Positions 9,648-17,194 of a stretch of 64,000 bases of DNA are shown here, piece by piece. The notes under the pieces are model-generated. The model had not been told where the DNA came from, searched no databases, and saw only the letters and a list, made by a program, of their open reading frames with translations. The DNA lies in assembly GCF_900176415.1 (NCBI RefSeq), contig NZ_FWXO01000002.1:62001-126000 (forward strand), given 5' to 3'. The stretch is from Cellulophaga tyrosinoxydans (GTDB lineage Bacteria; Bacteroidota; Bacteroidia; Flavobacteriales; Flavobacteriaceae). Both the position numbers and the translations under genes were made by a program. Positions within the stretch are counted from its first letter, which is position 1. The number at the start of each line of letters is the position of its first letter.

Positions 9648-11054
9648 TTATACGTGTAATGCTCTGTCCGCAGTTGCAGCTAAAGCAGCTTCTTTAACAG
9701 CCTCCGCATAAGTTGGGTGCGCATGACTCATACGAGCAATATCTTCTGCCGAAGCTCTAAATTCCATAGCAGTAACACCTTCTGAAATTAAATCGGCTAC
9801 ACGTGCACCAATCATGTGTACGCCTAGAACTTCATCCGTTTTCTTATCTGCTAATATTTTTACAAATCCATCGATATCACCACTAGCTCTAGAACGACCT
9901 AATGCACGCATAGGGAATGAACCTGATTTGTAAGCGATACCTGCTGCTGTTAATTCTTCTTCTGTTTTGCCTACAGCGGCAACTTCTGGCCAAGTATAAA
10001 CTACACCTGGAATTAAGTTATAATCAATATGTGGTTTTTGACCAGCAAGCACTTCAGCAACAAAAGTTCCTTCTTCTTCTGCCTTATGAGCTAGCATTGC
10101 TCCTTTTATCACATCTCCTATGGCATAAATATTAGGGATGTTAGTTTGTAAATGTGCATTGACTGCTACTCTACCTCTTTCTTCCATTTTAACCCCAGCC
10201 GCTTCTAAATTTAGACCTTCTGTATAGGCATGACGACCAACAGCAACTAAACAATAATCTCCTTTAAAAGTAATTTCTTCTCCTTTTTTATTGTCAGCTT
10301 TTACAATAACTTCGTTTCCTTTTCTTTCAACTGATTTTACTTTATGAGAAAGCTCAAAACTTACTTTTTGCTTTTTCATCACCTTCATTAATTCTTTTGA
10401 TAGCGCTCCATCCATTCCTGGAATTATACGATCCATAAACTCCACCACCGTTACTTCTGCACCTAATCTTTTATAAACTTGACCTAATTCTAAGCCAATT
10501 ACACCTCCGCCTATAACAATCATATGCTTTGGTACTTCTTTAAGTTTTAAAGCTTCTGTAGATGTAATAATACGTTCTTTATCTAATTTGATAAATGGTA
10601 AAGAAGATGGTTTTGAACCTGTAGCTATTATAGTGTTCTTAGCTTCAATTGTTTCTGTTTTACCATCATTTTTCTTAATGTTGATATGGGTGGCATCTTT
10701 AAAGCTTCCTACTCCTTGAAAAACATCAATTTTATTCTTATTCATTAAAAATTCAATACCCTTTGTAGTCATATCAACCACATTTTGTTTTCGGGCAATC
10801 ATTTTTTCTAAATTCAGTTTTATTTCACCTGGAATTTCAATACCATGATCCTCAAAATGTTTTATAGCGTCTTCATAATGATGCGAAGAATCCAATAAAG
10901 CTTTAGAAGGTATACAACCAACATTAAGGCAAGTACCGCCTAATGTGCTATATTTTTCGATTATTGCTGTTTTCATTCCTAACTGTGCGCAACGTATAGC
11001 TGCAACATATCCACCTGGACCTGAACCAATAATGGCTACATCATATAAACTCAT
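9648..11054 (-). CDS. lpdA: Dihydrolipoyl dehydrogenase
   Basis: E3 flavoprotein of the 2-oxo-acid dehydrogenase complexes and glycine cleavage system; it reoxidises dihydrolipoamide with NAD+. The 468-residue length is standard. The FAD-binding GSGPGGYVAAI motif is at residues 10-20, the redox disulfide is C42-x4-C47 in GGTCLNVGCIPSK, the NAD-binding GGGVIGLELG motif is in the middle, and the C-terminal HAHPTYAEA holds the catalytic histidine. It is a single gene with its own promoter and a shared terminator. Confidence 0.97.
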   Translation of the reverse strand: MSLYDVAIIGSGPGGYVAAIRCAQLGMKTAIIEKYSTLGGTCLNVGCIPSKALLDSSHHYEDAIKHFEDHGIEIPGEIKLNLEKMIARKQNVVDMTTKGIEFLMNKNKIDVFQGVGSFKDATHINIKKNDGKTETIEAKNTIIATGSKPSSLPFIKLDKERIITSTEALKLKEVPKHMIVIGGGVIGLELGQVYKRLGAEVTVVEFMDRIIPGMDGALSKELMKVMKKQKVSFELSHKVKSVERKGNEVIVKADNKKGEEITFKGDYCLVAVGRHAYTEGLNLEAAGVKMEERGRVAVNAHLQTNIPNIYAIGDVIKGAMLAHKAEEEGTFVAEVLAGQKPHIDYNLIPGVVYTWPEVAAVGKTEEELTAAGIAYKSGSFPMRALGRSRASGDIDGFVKILADKKTDEVLGVHMIGARVADLISEGVTAMEFRASAEDIARMSHAHPTYAEAVKEAALAATADRALHV

Positions 11055-11083
11055 ATCTTAGAATTAATTTTTAATAAACATAA

Positions 11084-11091
11084 CAAAATTA
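11084..11091 (-). promoter_or_regulatory. -7 promoter box of lpdA
   Basis: Reads TAATTTTG on the minus strand, an exact TAnnTTTG match, 29 bp upstream of the lpdA start. The -33 element is not obvious. Confidence 0.5.
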
Positions 11092-11149
11092 GTGTTATTT
11101 TCTGGTTTAGCTATGCTGTAAAGTCTAAAGTTCTGTTATTAATGCGTAG

Positions 11150-11608
11150 CTAAATTGCAATTGCTGTGGTATGCTTAACTTCTGCAATTACAAATGAGCT
11201 TTGCGTACTTCCAATATGATGAATAGCGGTTAGTTTTGAAACCATAAATTCTCGATAAGCTTCCATATCACTCACATGAATTTTTAGAATATAATCATAA
11301 TCACCACTTATATGAAAACACTCCACTACTTCAGAAAGCTTTACCACTTCTCTTTCAAACACATTTACATAATCTTTAGTGTGTTGAGCAAGCTTTACAT
11401 GGCATAATACAGTAAAATTTTTATTTACTTTTTTCTTGTTTACAAGTGCAACATATTTCTCAATAGCTCCAAATTTTTCCAAACGTTTAATTCGCTCATA
11501 AACCGCTGTTACGGAAAGATGTAGCGCATTGGCATACTCCTTAGTAGTTTTTTTACTATTGCTTTGTAGTAATTTTAAAAGATGTGCATCGGTTTTATCA
11601 AATTCCAT
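11150..11608 (-). CDS. Lrp/AsnC family transcriptional regulator
   Basis: A 152-residue feast/famine regulator. An N-terminal winged helix (about residues 5-60, with LHLSVTAVYERIKRLEKFGAI) is followed by the RAM/AsnC ligand-binding domain, which includes SGDYDYILKIHV. It is transcribed divergently from the methionine-gamma-lyase-like gene across a 235-bp gap that contains palindromes. The arrangement resembles mdeR-mdeA of Pseudomonas, where an Lrp-type protein activates methionine gamma-lyase. Control of the neighbour by an amino-acid ligand is therefore inferred, not shown. Confidence 0.9.
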   Translation of the reverse strand: MEFDKTDAHLLKLLQSNSKKTTKEYANALHLSVTAVYERIKRLEKFGAIEKYVALVNKKKVNKNFTVLCHVKLAQHTKDYVNVFEREVVKLSEVVECFHISGDYDYILKIHVSDMEAYREFMVSKLTAIHHIGSTQSSFVIAEVKHTTAIAI

Positions 11609-11766
11609 GGTGATATATTTTCTGCAAAGTTTTTATATAACGTAAAATTTTAAACTATAATTCTACAAATAATTATTTATATAGTTTTATTCTCTATAAA
11701 TATAAGAATTCATTGATAATTATTCACAAACATGCTATTTTTAAAGTGTTTTAAGGGAAAAATCAT

Positions 11767-11812
11767 TTGCCAATTCTTAGTTTTTAATATTTCAAAATCA
11801 TGGAATTGGCAA
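11767..11812. repeat. 10-bp inverted repeat in the leader of the lyase gene
   Basis: TTGCCAATTC (11767-11776) and GAATTGGCAA (11803-11812) are perfect inverted copies with a 26-nt spacer. They lie 31-76 bp before the lyase start. This could be an RNA hairpin in the leader or a looped operator. Confidence 0.7.
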
Positions 11813-11832
11813 TTTTCTAGAAAATTTTAATA
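11811..11832. promoter_or_regulatory. Candidate Lrp-type operator
   Basis: A perfect 16-bp palindrome AATTTTCTAGAAAATT occupies 11811-11826. The overlapping 15-mer at 11818-11832 (TAGAAAATTTTAATA) fits the E. coli Lrp consensus YAGHAWATTWTDCTR at 14 of 15 positions. It ends 11 bp before the lyase start and lies in the gap shared with the Lrp/AsnC gene. The AT-rich background raises the chance of a coincidental match. Confidence 0.45.
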
Positions 11833-11843
11833 CAGAAAATATT

Positions 11844-13064
11844 ATGAAAAATAAAGCAGCAGATAGTTTACAAGATTTACAATATTTTGGCGAATTTGGA
11901 GGGGTAAATCCTTCTATATCAGATTCATCAACATATACATTTTTGTCAGCAAAAACAATGTTCGATACTTTTGAAGTGAATACCGAAGGTTGTTACCTAT
12001 ATAGTAGACATTCTTCGCCTTCTAATTTATATTTAGGAGAAGCATTGGCTGCTTTGGAAGGTACAGAATCTGCTAATGTTTATGCCAGTGGAATGGGTGC
12101 AATTACCTCAGTTATACTGCAATTATGTGATGCTGGTGACCATATTGTTAGCAGCAGAACAATCTATGGTGGAACTTATGCATTCATGAAGAATTTTTTA
12201 AAGAAATTCAATATTAAAACATCCTTTGTAGATACCACAAGTATTAAAGCTGTAGAAAAGGCAATTACCGAGCATACAAAAATGATTTACTGTGAGGCAG
12301 TTAGCAATCCCCTTTTAGAAGTTGCCGACATTGAGGCGCTGGCTAAACTAGCCAAGAAGCATAACCTACCATTGGTAGTAGATAACACCTTCTCTCCTTT
12401 AACTATTGCGCCAGCAAAATTAGGTGCTGATATTATTATACATAGTCTAACTAAATTTATTAACGGAACCAGTGATTGTGTTGCTGGTGTTGTTTGCGGT
12501 ACAGCAGATTTTTGTCTGAGTTTAAAAGATGTTAATAGTGGAGCCGGTATGCTATTGGGTAGTACTTTAGATAGTTTACGCGCAGCATCCATTCTTAAGA
12601 ACATGCGTACCTTACATATTCGCATGAAACAACATAGTGCCAACGCATTCTATCTAGCCAAAAAGTTTCAAGAAGACGGACTTACCGTTTCTTATCCTGG
12701 TTTGTCAAATCACCCAGGTCATGAAGTTATGACAAAACAAATGAATCATGAATACGGCTATGGAGGTCTATTAACATTAAATGTAGGTTCTTTAGAAAAT
12801 GCAAATAGTTTAATGGAATTAATGCAGGCTAAAAAATTAGGTTATTTAGCTGTAAGTCTTGGTTTTTATAAAACCTTATTTAGTGCTCCAGGTACCTCTA
12901 CATCATCTGAAATTCCTTTAGAAGAACAAAAGGAAATGGGCTTATCTGAAGGATTGATTCGTTTTTCAATAGGTTTAGATAATACTATTGAACGCACGTA
13001 TCAAATAATGAAGGAATGTATGATGCAATTGCATATTTTACCCGAAAAGACCTTGCAAAATTAA
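11844..13064 (+). CDS. Methionine gamma-lyase-like Cys/Met metabolism PLP enzyme
   Basis: A 406-residue type I PLP enzyme of the trans-sulfuration family. The PLP lysine is K204 in HSLTKF, and the VVDNTFSP motif supplies the pyridine-nitrogen aspartate. Overall similarity and the divergent Lrp regulator suggest methionine gamma-lyase, which splits methionine to methanethiol, 2-oxobutyrate and ammonia. However, the active-site tyrosine segment reads Y108-G-G-T, without the cysteine that follows Tyr-Gly in the classical Pseudomonas enzyme (YGCT). A cystathionine gamma-lyase or synthase activity is therefore not excluded. A transporter gene follows after 73 bp. Confidence 0.75.
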   Translation: MKNKAADSLQDLQYFGEFGGVNPSISDSSTYTFLSAKTMFDTFEVNTEGCYLYSRHSSPSNLYLGEALAALEGTESANVYASGMGAITSVILQLCDAGDHIVSSRTIYGGTYAFMKNFLKKFNIKTSFVDTTSIKAVEKAITEHTKMIYCEAVSNPLLEVADIEALAKLAKKHNLPLVVDNTFSPLTIAPAKLGADIIIHSLTKFINGTSDCVAGVVCGTADFCLSLKDVNSGAGMLLGSTLDSLRAASILKNMRTLHIRMKQHSANAFYLAKKFQEDGLTVSYPGLSNHPGHEVMTKQMNHEYGYGGLLTLNVGSLENANSLMELMQAKKLGYLAVSLGFYKTLFSAPGTSTSSEIPLEEQKEMGLSEGLIRFSIGLDNTIERTYQIMKECMMQLHILPEKTLQN

Positions 13065-13137
13065 TATTCACTGTAAATTACGCTTGCACGGATAGCGCCA
13101 AAATCGTATTATTACGGAATAACTAATTACATTTTTA

Positions 13138-14613
13138 ATGCAAAACCAAAGTCTGAATCCTTCAGGACCTGAAAACGAACACATTGTAGAAAATAGAGAA
13201 TTAAGCATCTGGGAGGCTTTAATACCTGTAGTGCTTTTAATGGCTATGCTCGCCTACAATATTTTCTTTGCAGACGGAGAAGTTTTTGGAGAATACTCCA
13301 ATCAAATTATTTTATTAATTGGTGGTGTTTTTGCAGCTATTGTGGGTTTATTCAATAAATCTTCGCTAAAAACTATGATTCAAGAAGTTTGGGAAAATTT
13401 AAAAAGTGTTTTCATTCCAATTATGATTCTGTTTTTAGTAGGTGCCTTAGCAGGTACTTGGTTGGTAAGTGGTATAATCCCAGCAATGGTGTTTTACGGA
13501 CTACAAGTTTTGAGTCCGTCTATATTTTTACCTGCTTCAGTGGTAATTGCTGCTATAATATCTATTGCCACAGGTAGTTCATGGACCACATCTGCCACAG
13601 TGGGTATTGCATTAGTAGGTATTGGAACAGCGTTGGGTATCCCAACAGGAATGATAGCAGGAGCCGTAATTTCAGGCGCTTATTTTGGTGATAAAATGTC
13701 ACCACTGAGTGATACTACCAATTTGGCACCAGCAATGGCAGGTACTGATTTATTTACGCATATAAAATATATGGCATTCACAACAGTGCCTACCATTCTT
13801 ATTACACTTACTGTTTTTACCATAATTAGCTTTAATATAGACACCACGGGGAAAGCAGATATAAGCGGACTTTTACGTACGATTGAAACCACATTTACTA
13901 TATCACCTTATTTATTTATAGTGCCAGGAGTGGTTATTCTACTTATTTTATTAAAAACTAAACCGCTAATTGCTTTGGGAGTTGGAGTTGGACTTGCAGC
14001 AATTTTTGCCATGATTTTTCAGACCGATGTTTTGGCCACCCTACATGAATCAGAGGTAACAGCACTTTTTAATTCCATTTTTACAGACACAGAAATAGTT
14101 ACTGACAATGAAAAATTAAATAAATTATTTAGTGCTGGTGGCATGAAAGGTATGCTTTGGACAATCTACCTAATTTGTTGTGCTATGGTTTTTGGAGGCA
14201 TCATGGATGGTATAGGGGCTTTGGCAAGAATCACAAAATCGTTATTAGCTATTGCTAGTTCAGTATTTGGTCTTTTTTCAAGTACAGTATTAAGTTGTAT
14301 TGGTCTTAATGCCATTGCGAGCGATCAATATTTAGCCATTGTTATCCCAGGAAAAATGTTTAAAAAAGCTTATCAAGATAAAAAGTTAGCCCCTGAAAAT
14401 TTAAGTAGAACATTAGAAGATTCAGGAACGGTAACTTCTGTATTAATACCTTGGAATACCTGTGGAGCTTATCAATCAGGTGTATTAGGAGTGCATACCG
14501 GAGATTATTTTATGTACGCCATTTTTAACTGGTTGAGCCCAATTACAACCTTAATTTTTGCTGGTTTTAATATAAAAATTAGACAGCTGGTAGCGAAAGT
14601 TAAAACTAAATAA
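13138..14613 (+). CDS. NhaC family Na+/H+ antiporter-type transporter (possible methionine transporter)
   Basis: A 491-residue polytopic inner-membrane protein of the NhaC ion-transporter superfamily with about eleven membrane segments. Family-typical stretches are IATGSSWTTSATVGIALVG, GAYFGDKMSPLSDTTNLAP and PWNTCGAY. NhaC relatives include Na+/H+ antiporters, the malate/lactate antiporter MleN and the predicted methionine transporter MetT. Its position directly after a methionine-lyase-like gene favours amino-acid (methionine) uptake, but this is inference. A weak AT-rich hairpin spans the stop codon. Confidence 0.8.
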   Translation: MQNQSLNPSGPENEHIVENRELSIWEALIPVVLLMAMLAYNIFFADGEVFGEYSNQIILLIGGVFAAIVGLFNKSSLKTMIQEVWENLKSVFIPIMILFLVGALAGTWLVSGIIPAMVFYGLQVLSPSIFLPASVVIAAIISIATGSSWTTSATVGIALVGIGTALGIPTGMIAGAVISGAYFGDKMSPLSDTTNLAPAMAGTDLFTHIKYMAFTTVPTILITLTVFTIISFNIDTTGKADISGLLRTIETTFTISPYLFIVPGVVILLILLKTKPLIALGVGVGLAAIFAMIFQTDVLATLHESEVTALFNSIFTDTEIVTDNEKLNKLFSAGGMKGMLWTIYLICCAMVFGGIMDGIGALARITKSLLAIASSVFGLFSSTVLSCIGLNAIASDQYLAIVIPGKMFKKAYQDKKLAPENLSRTLEDSGTVTSVLIPWNTCGAYQSGVLGVHTGDYFMYAIFNWLSPITTLIFAGFNIKIRQLVAKVKTK

Positions 14614-14821
14614 GGTTTATTTAGATTGGTTCATTTTTATTTAAAAAAATAAAATAACGAATAACAATCAATAAAGAATAGAAATTATCAAACTGATAAA
14701 ATAGGTATCGCTTAATTTCTAATTTGATACTATTTAGCTGGCAAAAGGTCATCCATCAATAAATCATATTCTCCTATCAATTTTTTAAATATTTATTAGT
14801 TTTTATCTGTAAGACTAGTGC

Positions 14822-14829
14822 TAATTTTG
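14822..14829 (+). promoter_or_regulatory. -7 promoter box (TAATTTTG)
   Basis: Exact TAnnTTTG match 33 bp upstream of the 2-Cys peroxiredoxin start. It likely drives the peroxiredoxin-thioredoxin-DUF6952 run. Confidence 0.55.
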
Positions 14830-14862
14830 CAATAAATAATAACATAAAATTTAAAGCATAAC

Positions 14863-15507
14863 ATGGCAGTAGTAGGTAAAAAATTCCCAAGTTTAAGTGT
14901 AAACGCAATGAACGATTTAGGGGATACTTTTAAATTAAACGTTGTAGAAGAAGCACAAAAAAACAATAAGAAAGTTGTTTTATTCTGGTATCCAAAAGAT
15001 TTTACTTTTGTTTGTCCAACTGAATTACATGCTTTTCAAGCTGCATTAGGTGAATTTGAAAAAAGAAATACCTTGGTAATTGGAGCTTCTTGTGATACCG
15101 CTGAAGTACATTTTGCATGGTTGAGTACTGCAAAAGATAACGGTGGTATTGAAGGTGTTACGTATCCGCTTTTAGCTGATAGTAACAGAAATTTAGCTGC
15201 TACATTAGGCATTTTAGATGTTACAAACGAGCAGTACAATGAAGAAACTGGTGTTGTTACAGTAGAAGGTGATAATGTAACGTATAGAGCTACTTATTTA
15301 ATTGATGAAGAGGGTACCGTTTTTCATGAAGGTATTAACCACATGCCATTAGGTAGAAATGTAAATGAATATTTACGTTTAATTGATGCCTATACACACG
15401 TGCAGCAAAAAGGTGAAGTTTGTCCTGCAAACTGGGAAGAAGGTAAAGATGCTATGAAAGCTAATGCTAAAGGTACTGCAGCGTATTTAGCCGCTCACGT
15501 AAACTAA
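14863..15507 (+). CDS. 2-Cys peroxiredoxin (AhpC/Prx1 type)
   Basis: A 214-residue thiol peroxidase that reduces hydrogen peroxide, organic peroxides and peroxynitrite. The peroxidatic cysteine is C51 in DFTFVCPTE. The resolving cysteine is C187 in GEVCPANW, so it is a typical 2-Cys enzyme working across a dimer. The thioredoxin gene 72 bp downstream is a plausible reductant. A bulged hairpin sits in that gap. Confidence 0.93.
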   Translation: MAVVGKKFPSLSVNAMNDLGDTFKLNVVEEAQKNNKKVVLFWYPKDFTFVCPTELHAFQAALGEFEKRNTLVIGASCDTAEVHFAWLSTAKDNGGIEGVTYPLLADSNRNLAATLGILDVTNEQYNEETGVVTVEGDNVTYRATYLIDEEGTVFHEGINHMPLGRNVNEYLRLIDAYTHVQQKGEVCPANWEEGKDAMKANAKGTAAYLAAHVN

Positions 15508-15512
15508 GCTAG

Positions 15513-15562
15513 TAAGAATAATTTTAGGTAGTAATCTCTTTAACGGTAGATTACTATTCTTA
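15513..15562. repeat. Bulged hairpin between peroxiredoxin and thioredoxin genes
   Basis: Inner perfect stem TAGTAATCT (15529-15537) / AGATTACTA (15548-15556). An outer stem TAAGAATA (15513-15520) / TATTCTTA (15555-15562) is offset by an 8-nt bulge and shares two bases with the inner one. No T-run follows on the plus strand, so it looks more like an mRNA processing or stability element than a terminator. Confidence 0.5.
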
Positions 15563-15579
15563 TGTAATAAAAAATAATT

Positions 15580-15894
15580 ATGGTTTTAGAATTAGAACAA
15601 GATAATCTTCAAGATATCATCAATCAAAATGCACATGTAGTGGTTCAGTATTCTGCTTCATGGTGTGGTAATTGTCGCATAATGAAGCCAAAATTTAAAA
15701 AAGAGGCTACTACAAATGAAAACATCACTTTTGTTATTGCCGATGCTGAAAATTTTCCTGAGTCAAGAAAATTAGCGAATGTAGATAACTTACCAACATT
15801 TGCATCATTCTCAAATGGAAGTTTTAAAAATCAGGTGCAAACAAATAAATACGATGTATTAAAAGATTTTATCAGTGAAATTACCAGTAATTAA
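15580..15894 (+). CDS. Thioredoxin-family protein
   Basis: A 104-residue cytoplasmic single-domain thioredoxin fold protein. The active site C29-G-N-C32 replaces the usual CGPC, which shifts redox potential. The cis-proline region (NLPTF) is present. It lies just after a 2-Cys peroxiredoxin gene and may reduce it. Its last 20 bp overlap the following DUF6952 gene. Confidence 0.88.
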   Translation: MVLELEQDNLQDIINQNAHVVVQYSASWCGNCRIMKPKFKKEATTNENITFVIADAENFPESRKLANVDNLPTFASFSNGSFKNQVQTNKYDVLKDFISEITSN

Positions 15895-16132
15895 ACACCT
15901 TACAAACTTCATTGCGGAGAACGATGAAGATTATGTAATCGAAACTATTGAAACTCTTGAAGCACTAACGGAAGTGCCTTCTTTAAAAGATGAAGAGTTA
16001 GACGTTATTGGAGAGTTAATTTCCAATTTATATGGTGCCTTAGAGGTGCAAAAAGCCATAAAAAGTGGTACACCACAAAAAGAGGCATTAAACAACTTTA
16101 TGCAAAGAGTAGTTGGTGCAATAGACAAATAA
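15875..16132 (+). CDS. DUF6952 family protein
   Basis: An 85-residue acidic, mostly helical protein found widely in Bacteroidota next to thioredoxin and peroxiredoxin genes. The start is a GTG at 15875 (residues MKLPVIKHL) that lies 20 bp inside the thioredoxin gene, which implies translational coupling. Function is unknown; no cysteines or membrane segments are present. Operon position suggests a role with the peroxide-reducing pair. Family name is from memory of the sequence pattern. Confidence 0.8.
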   Translation: MKLPVIKHLTNFIAENDEDYVIETIETLEALTEVPSLKDEELDVIGELISNLYGALEVQKAIKSGTPQKEALNNFMQRVVGAIDK

Positions 16133-16150
16133 AATAGTTACAACAAAGTA

Positions 16151-16187
16151 AAAAAGTCTGGTCCGTAGAAGGATCGGACTTTTTTTA
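16151..16187 (+). terminator. Intrinsic terminator
   Basis: 9-bp stem GTCTGGTCC (16156-16164) / GGATCGGAC (16171-16179) with two G-T pairs, followed by a long T-run and preceded by an A-run. It closes the peroxiredoxin-thioredoxin-DUF6952 operon. Confidence 0.85.
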
Positions 16188-16263
16188 TTGCTAAAAATTC
16201 TATTAGTTATACCTTTTTAAGGGATATATTTTTTAATTTCACGCAGAATTTAATACTTCAATT

Positions 16264-16770
16264 ATGGCTATAGTAACATTAAAAGGAAATAAATTAAATA
16301 CCATAGGTAACTTGCCTAAAACTGGGGCTTCTGCACCTGATTTTACGCTTACAAAAAGTGATTTATCCACTGCTTCATTATCCAATTATAAAGGAAAAAA
16401 AGTAGTCCTAAATATTTTTCCAAGTATTGACACAGGCACTTGTGCACAATCAGTACGCCAGTTTAATCAAGAAGCGGCAGAATTAGATAATACTATTGTA
16501 TTGTGTGTTTCAAAAGATTTACCATTTGCGCAAGCACGTTTTTGCGGAGCTGAAGGTATCAAAAATGTAGAAATGTTATCAGATTTTAAAGATGGTAATT
16601 TTGGTGATTCTTACGGTTTAGCATTTGCAGATGGACCTTTAGCACCGCTACATTCAAGATCAGTTGTGGTATTAAATGAAGAGGGTAAAGTAATCTATAC
16701 AGAGCAAGTTTCAGAAACGGTTGATGAACCAAATTACAAAGCTGCTCTAGAAGCCTTATTAGATGCCTAA
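16264..16770 (+). CDS. tpx: Thiol peroxidase Tpx
   Basis: A 168-residue atypical 2-Cys peroxiredoxin. The peroxidatic cysteine C60 is in DTGTCAQSVRQF and the resolving cysteine C94 is in ARFCGAEG, matching the spacing of E. coli Tpx. An additional cysteine is at 81. The stop overlaps the start of dgkA by 8 bp. Confidence 0.95.
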   Translation: MAIVTLKGNKLNTIGNLPKTGASAPDFTLTKSDLSTASLSNYKGKKVVLNIFPSIDTGTCAQSVRQFNQEAAELDNTIVLCVSKDLPFAQARFCGAEGIKNVEMLSDFKDGNFGDSYGLAFADGPLAPLHSRSVVVLNEEGKVIYTEQVSETVDEPNYKAALEALLDA

Positions 16771-17131
16771 AAAAGAGTCTTTTTTAGTAAATAGAATAAA
16801 AAGTGTAGGCTTCGCATTACGTGGAGCCTTACTTTTAATTAAAACTGAAGCTAGTATTAAGATTCAATTTTTTATTGCTTTAGTCATGACTGCCTTAGGC
16901 TTCTATTTTGATATTTCTAATACAGAATGGATCTTACAAATATTCGCAATAGCACTTGTTTTAGGAATTGAAGGAATGAACACTGCTGTTGAAAAAATTG
17001 CAGATTTTATTCATCCGGAATTTCATGAAAAAATTGGCTTTATAAAAGATATTGCAGCTGGCGCAGTGATGATGGTTTCTATAGCATCGGCAATCATTGG
17101 AATGATTATATACCTTCCTAAGATTTTTTAA
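16763..17131 (+). CDS. dgkA: Diacylglycerol kinase (DgkA type)
   Basis: A 122-residue small integral membrane kinase of the DgkA/undecaprenol-kinase family with three transmembrane helices. The signature EGMNTAVEKIADF (GxNTAVE-x-x-x-D) holds catalytic residues. It phosphorylates diacylglycerol or undecaprenol for lipid recycling. It overlaps tpx by 8 bp, so the two are coupled although functionally unrelated. Confidence 0.93.
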   Translation: MPKKESFLVNRIKSVGFALRGALLLIKTEASIKIQFFIALVMTALGFYFDISNTEWILQIFAIALVLGIEGMNTAVEKIADFIHPEFHEKIGFIKDIAAGAVMMVSIASAIIGMIIYLPKIF

Positions 17132-17194
17132 AGTAATAATAGTCTTTCGCATACCACGTAAATTCGTATTTTAGCCCCAAGAATTAATGATTTA

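Noticed and set aside
9455-9697. 80-codon frame on the plus strand overlapping the CDGSH gene and lpdA
   Set aside because: It crosses the terminator hairpin and is out of frame with two clear genes; no coding character.
11609-11843. SAM-responsive riboswitch before the methionine-lyase-like gene
   Set aside because: The leader has palindromes but none of the conserved cores of known SAM riboswitch classes that I can recognise.
14606-14624. Hairpin CTAAATAA/TTATTTAG over the stop of the NhaC-type gene
   Set aside because: All A-T except one pair and without a solid T-run, too weak to call a terminator.
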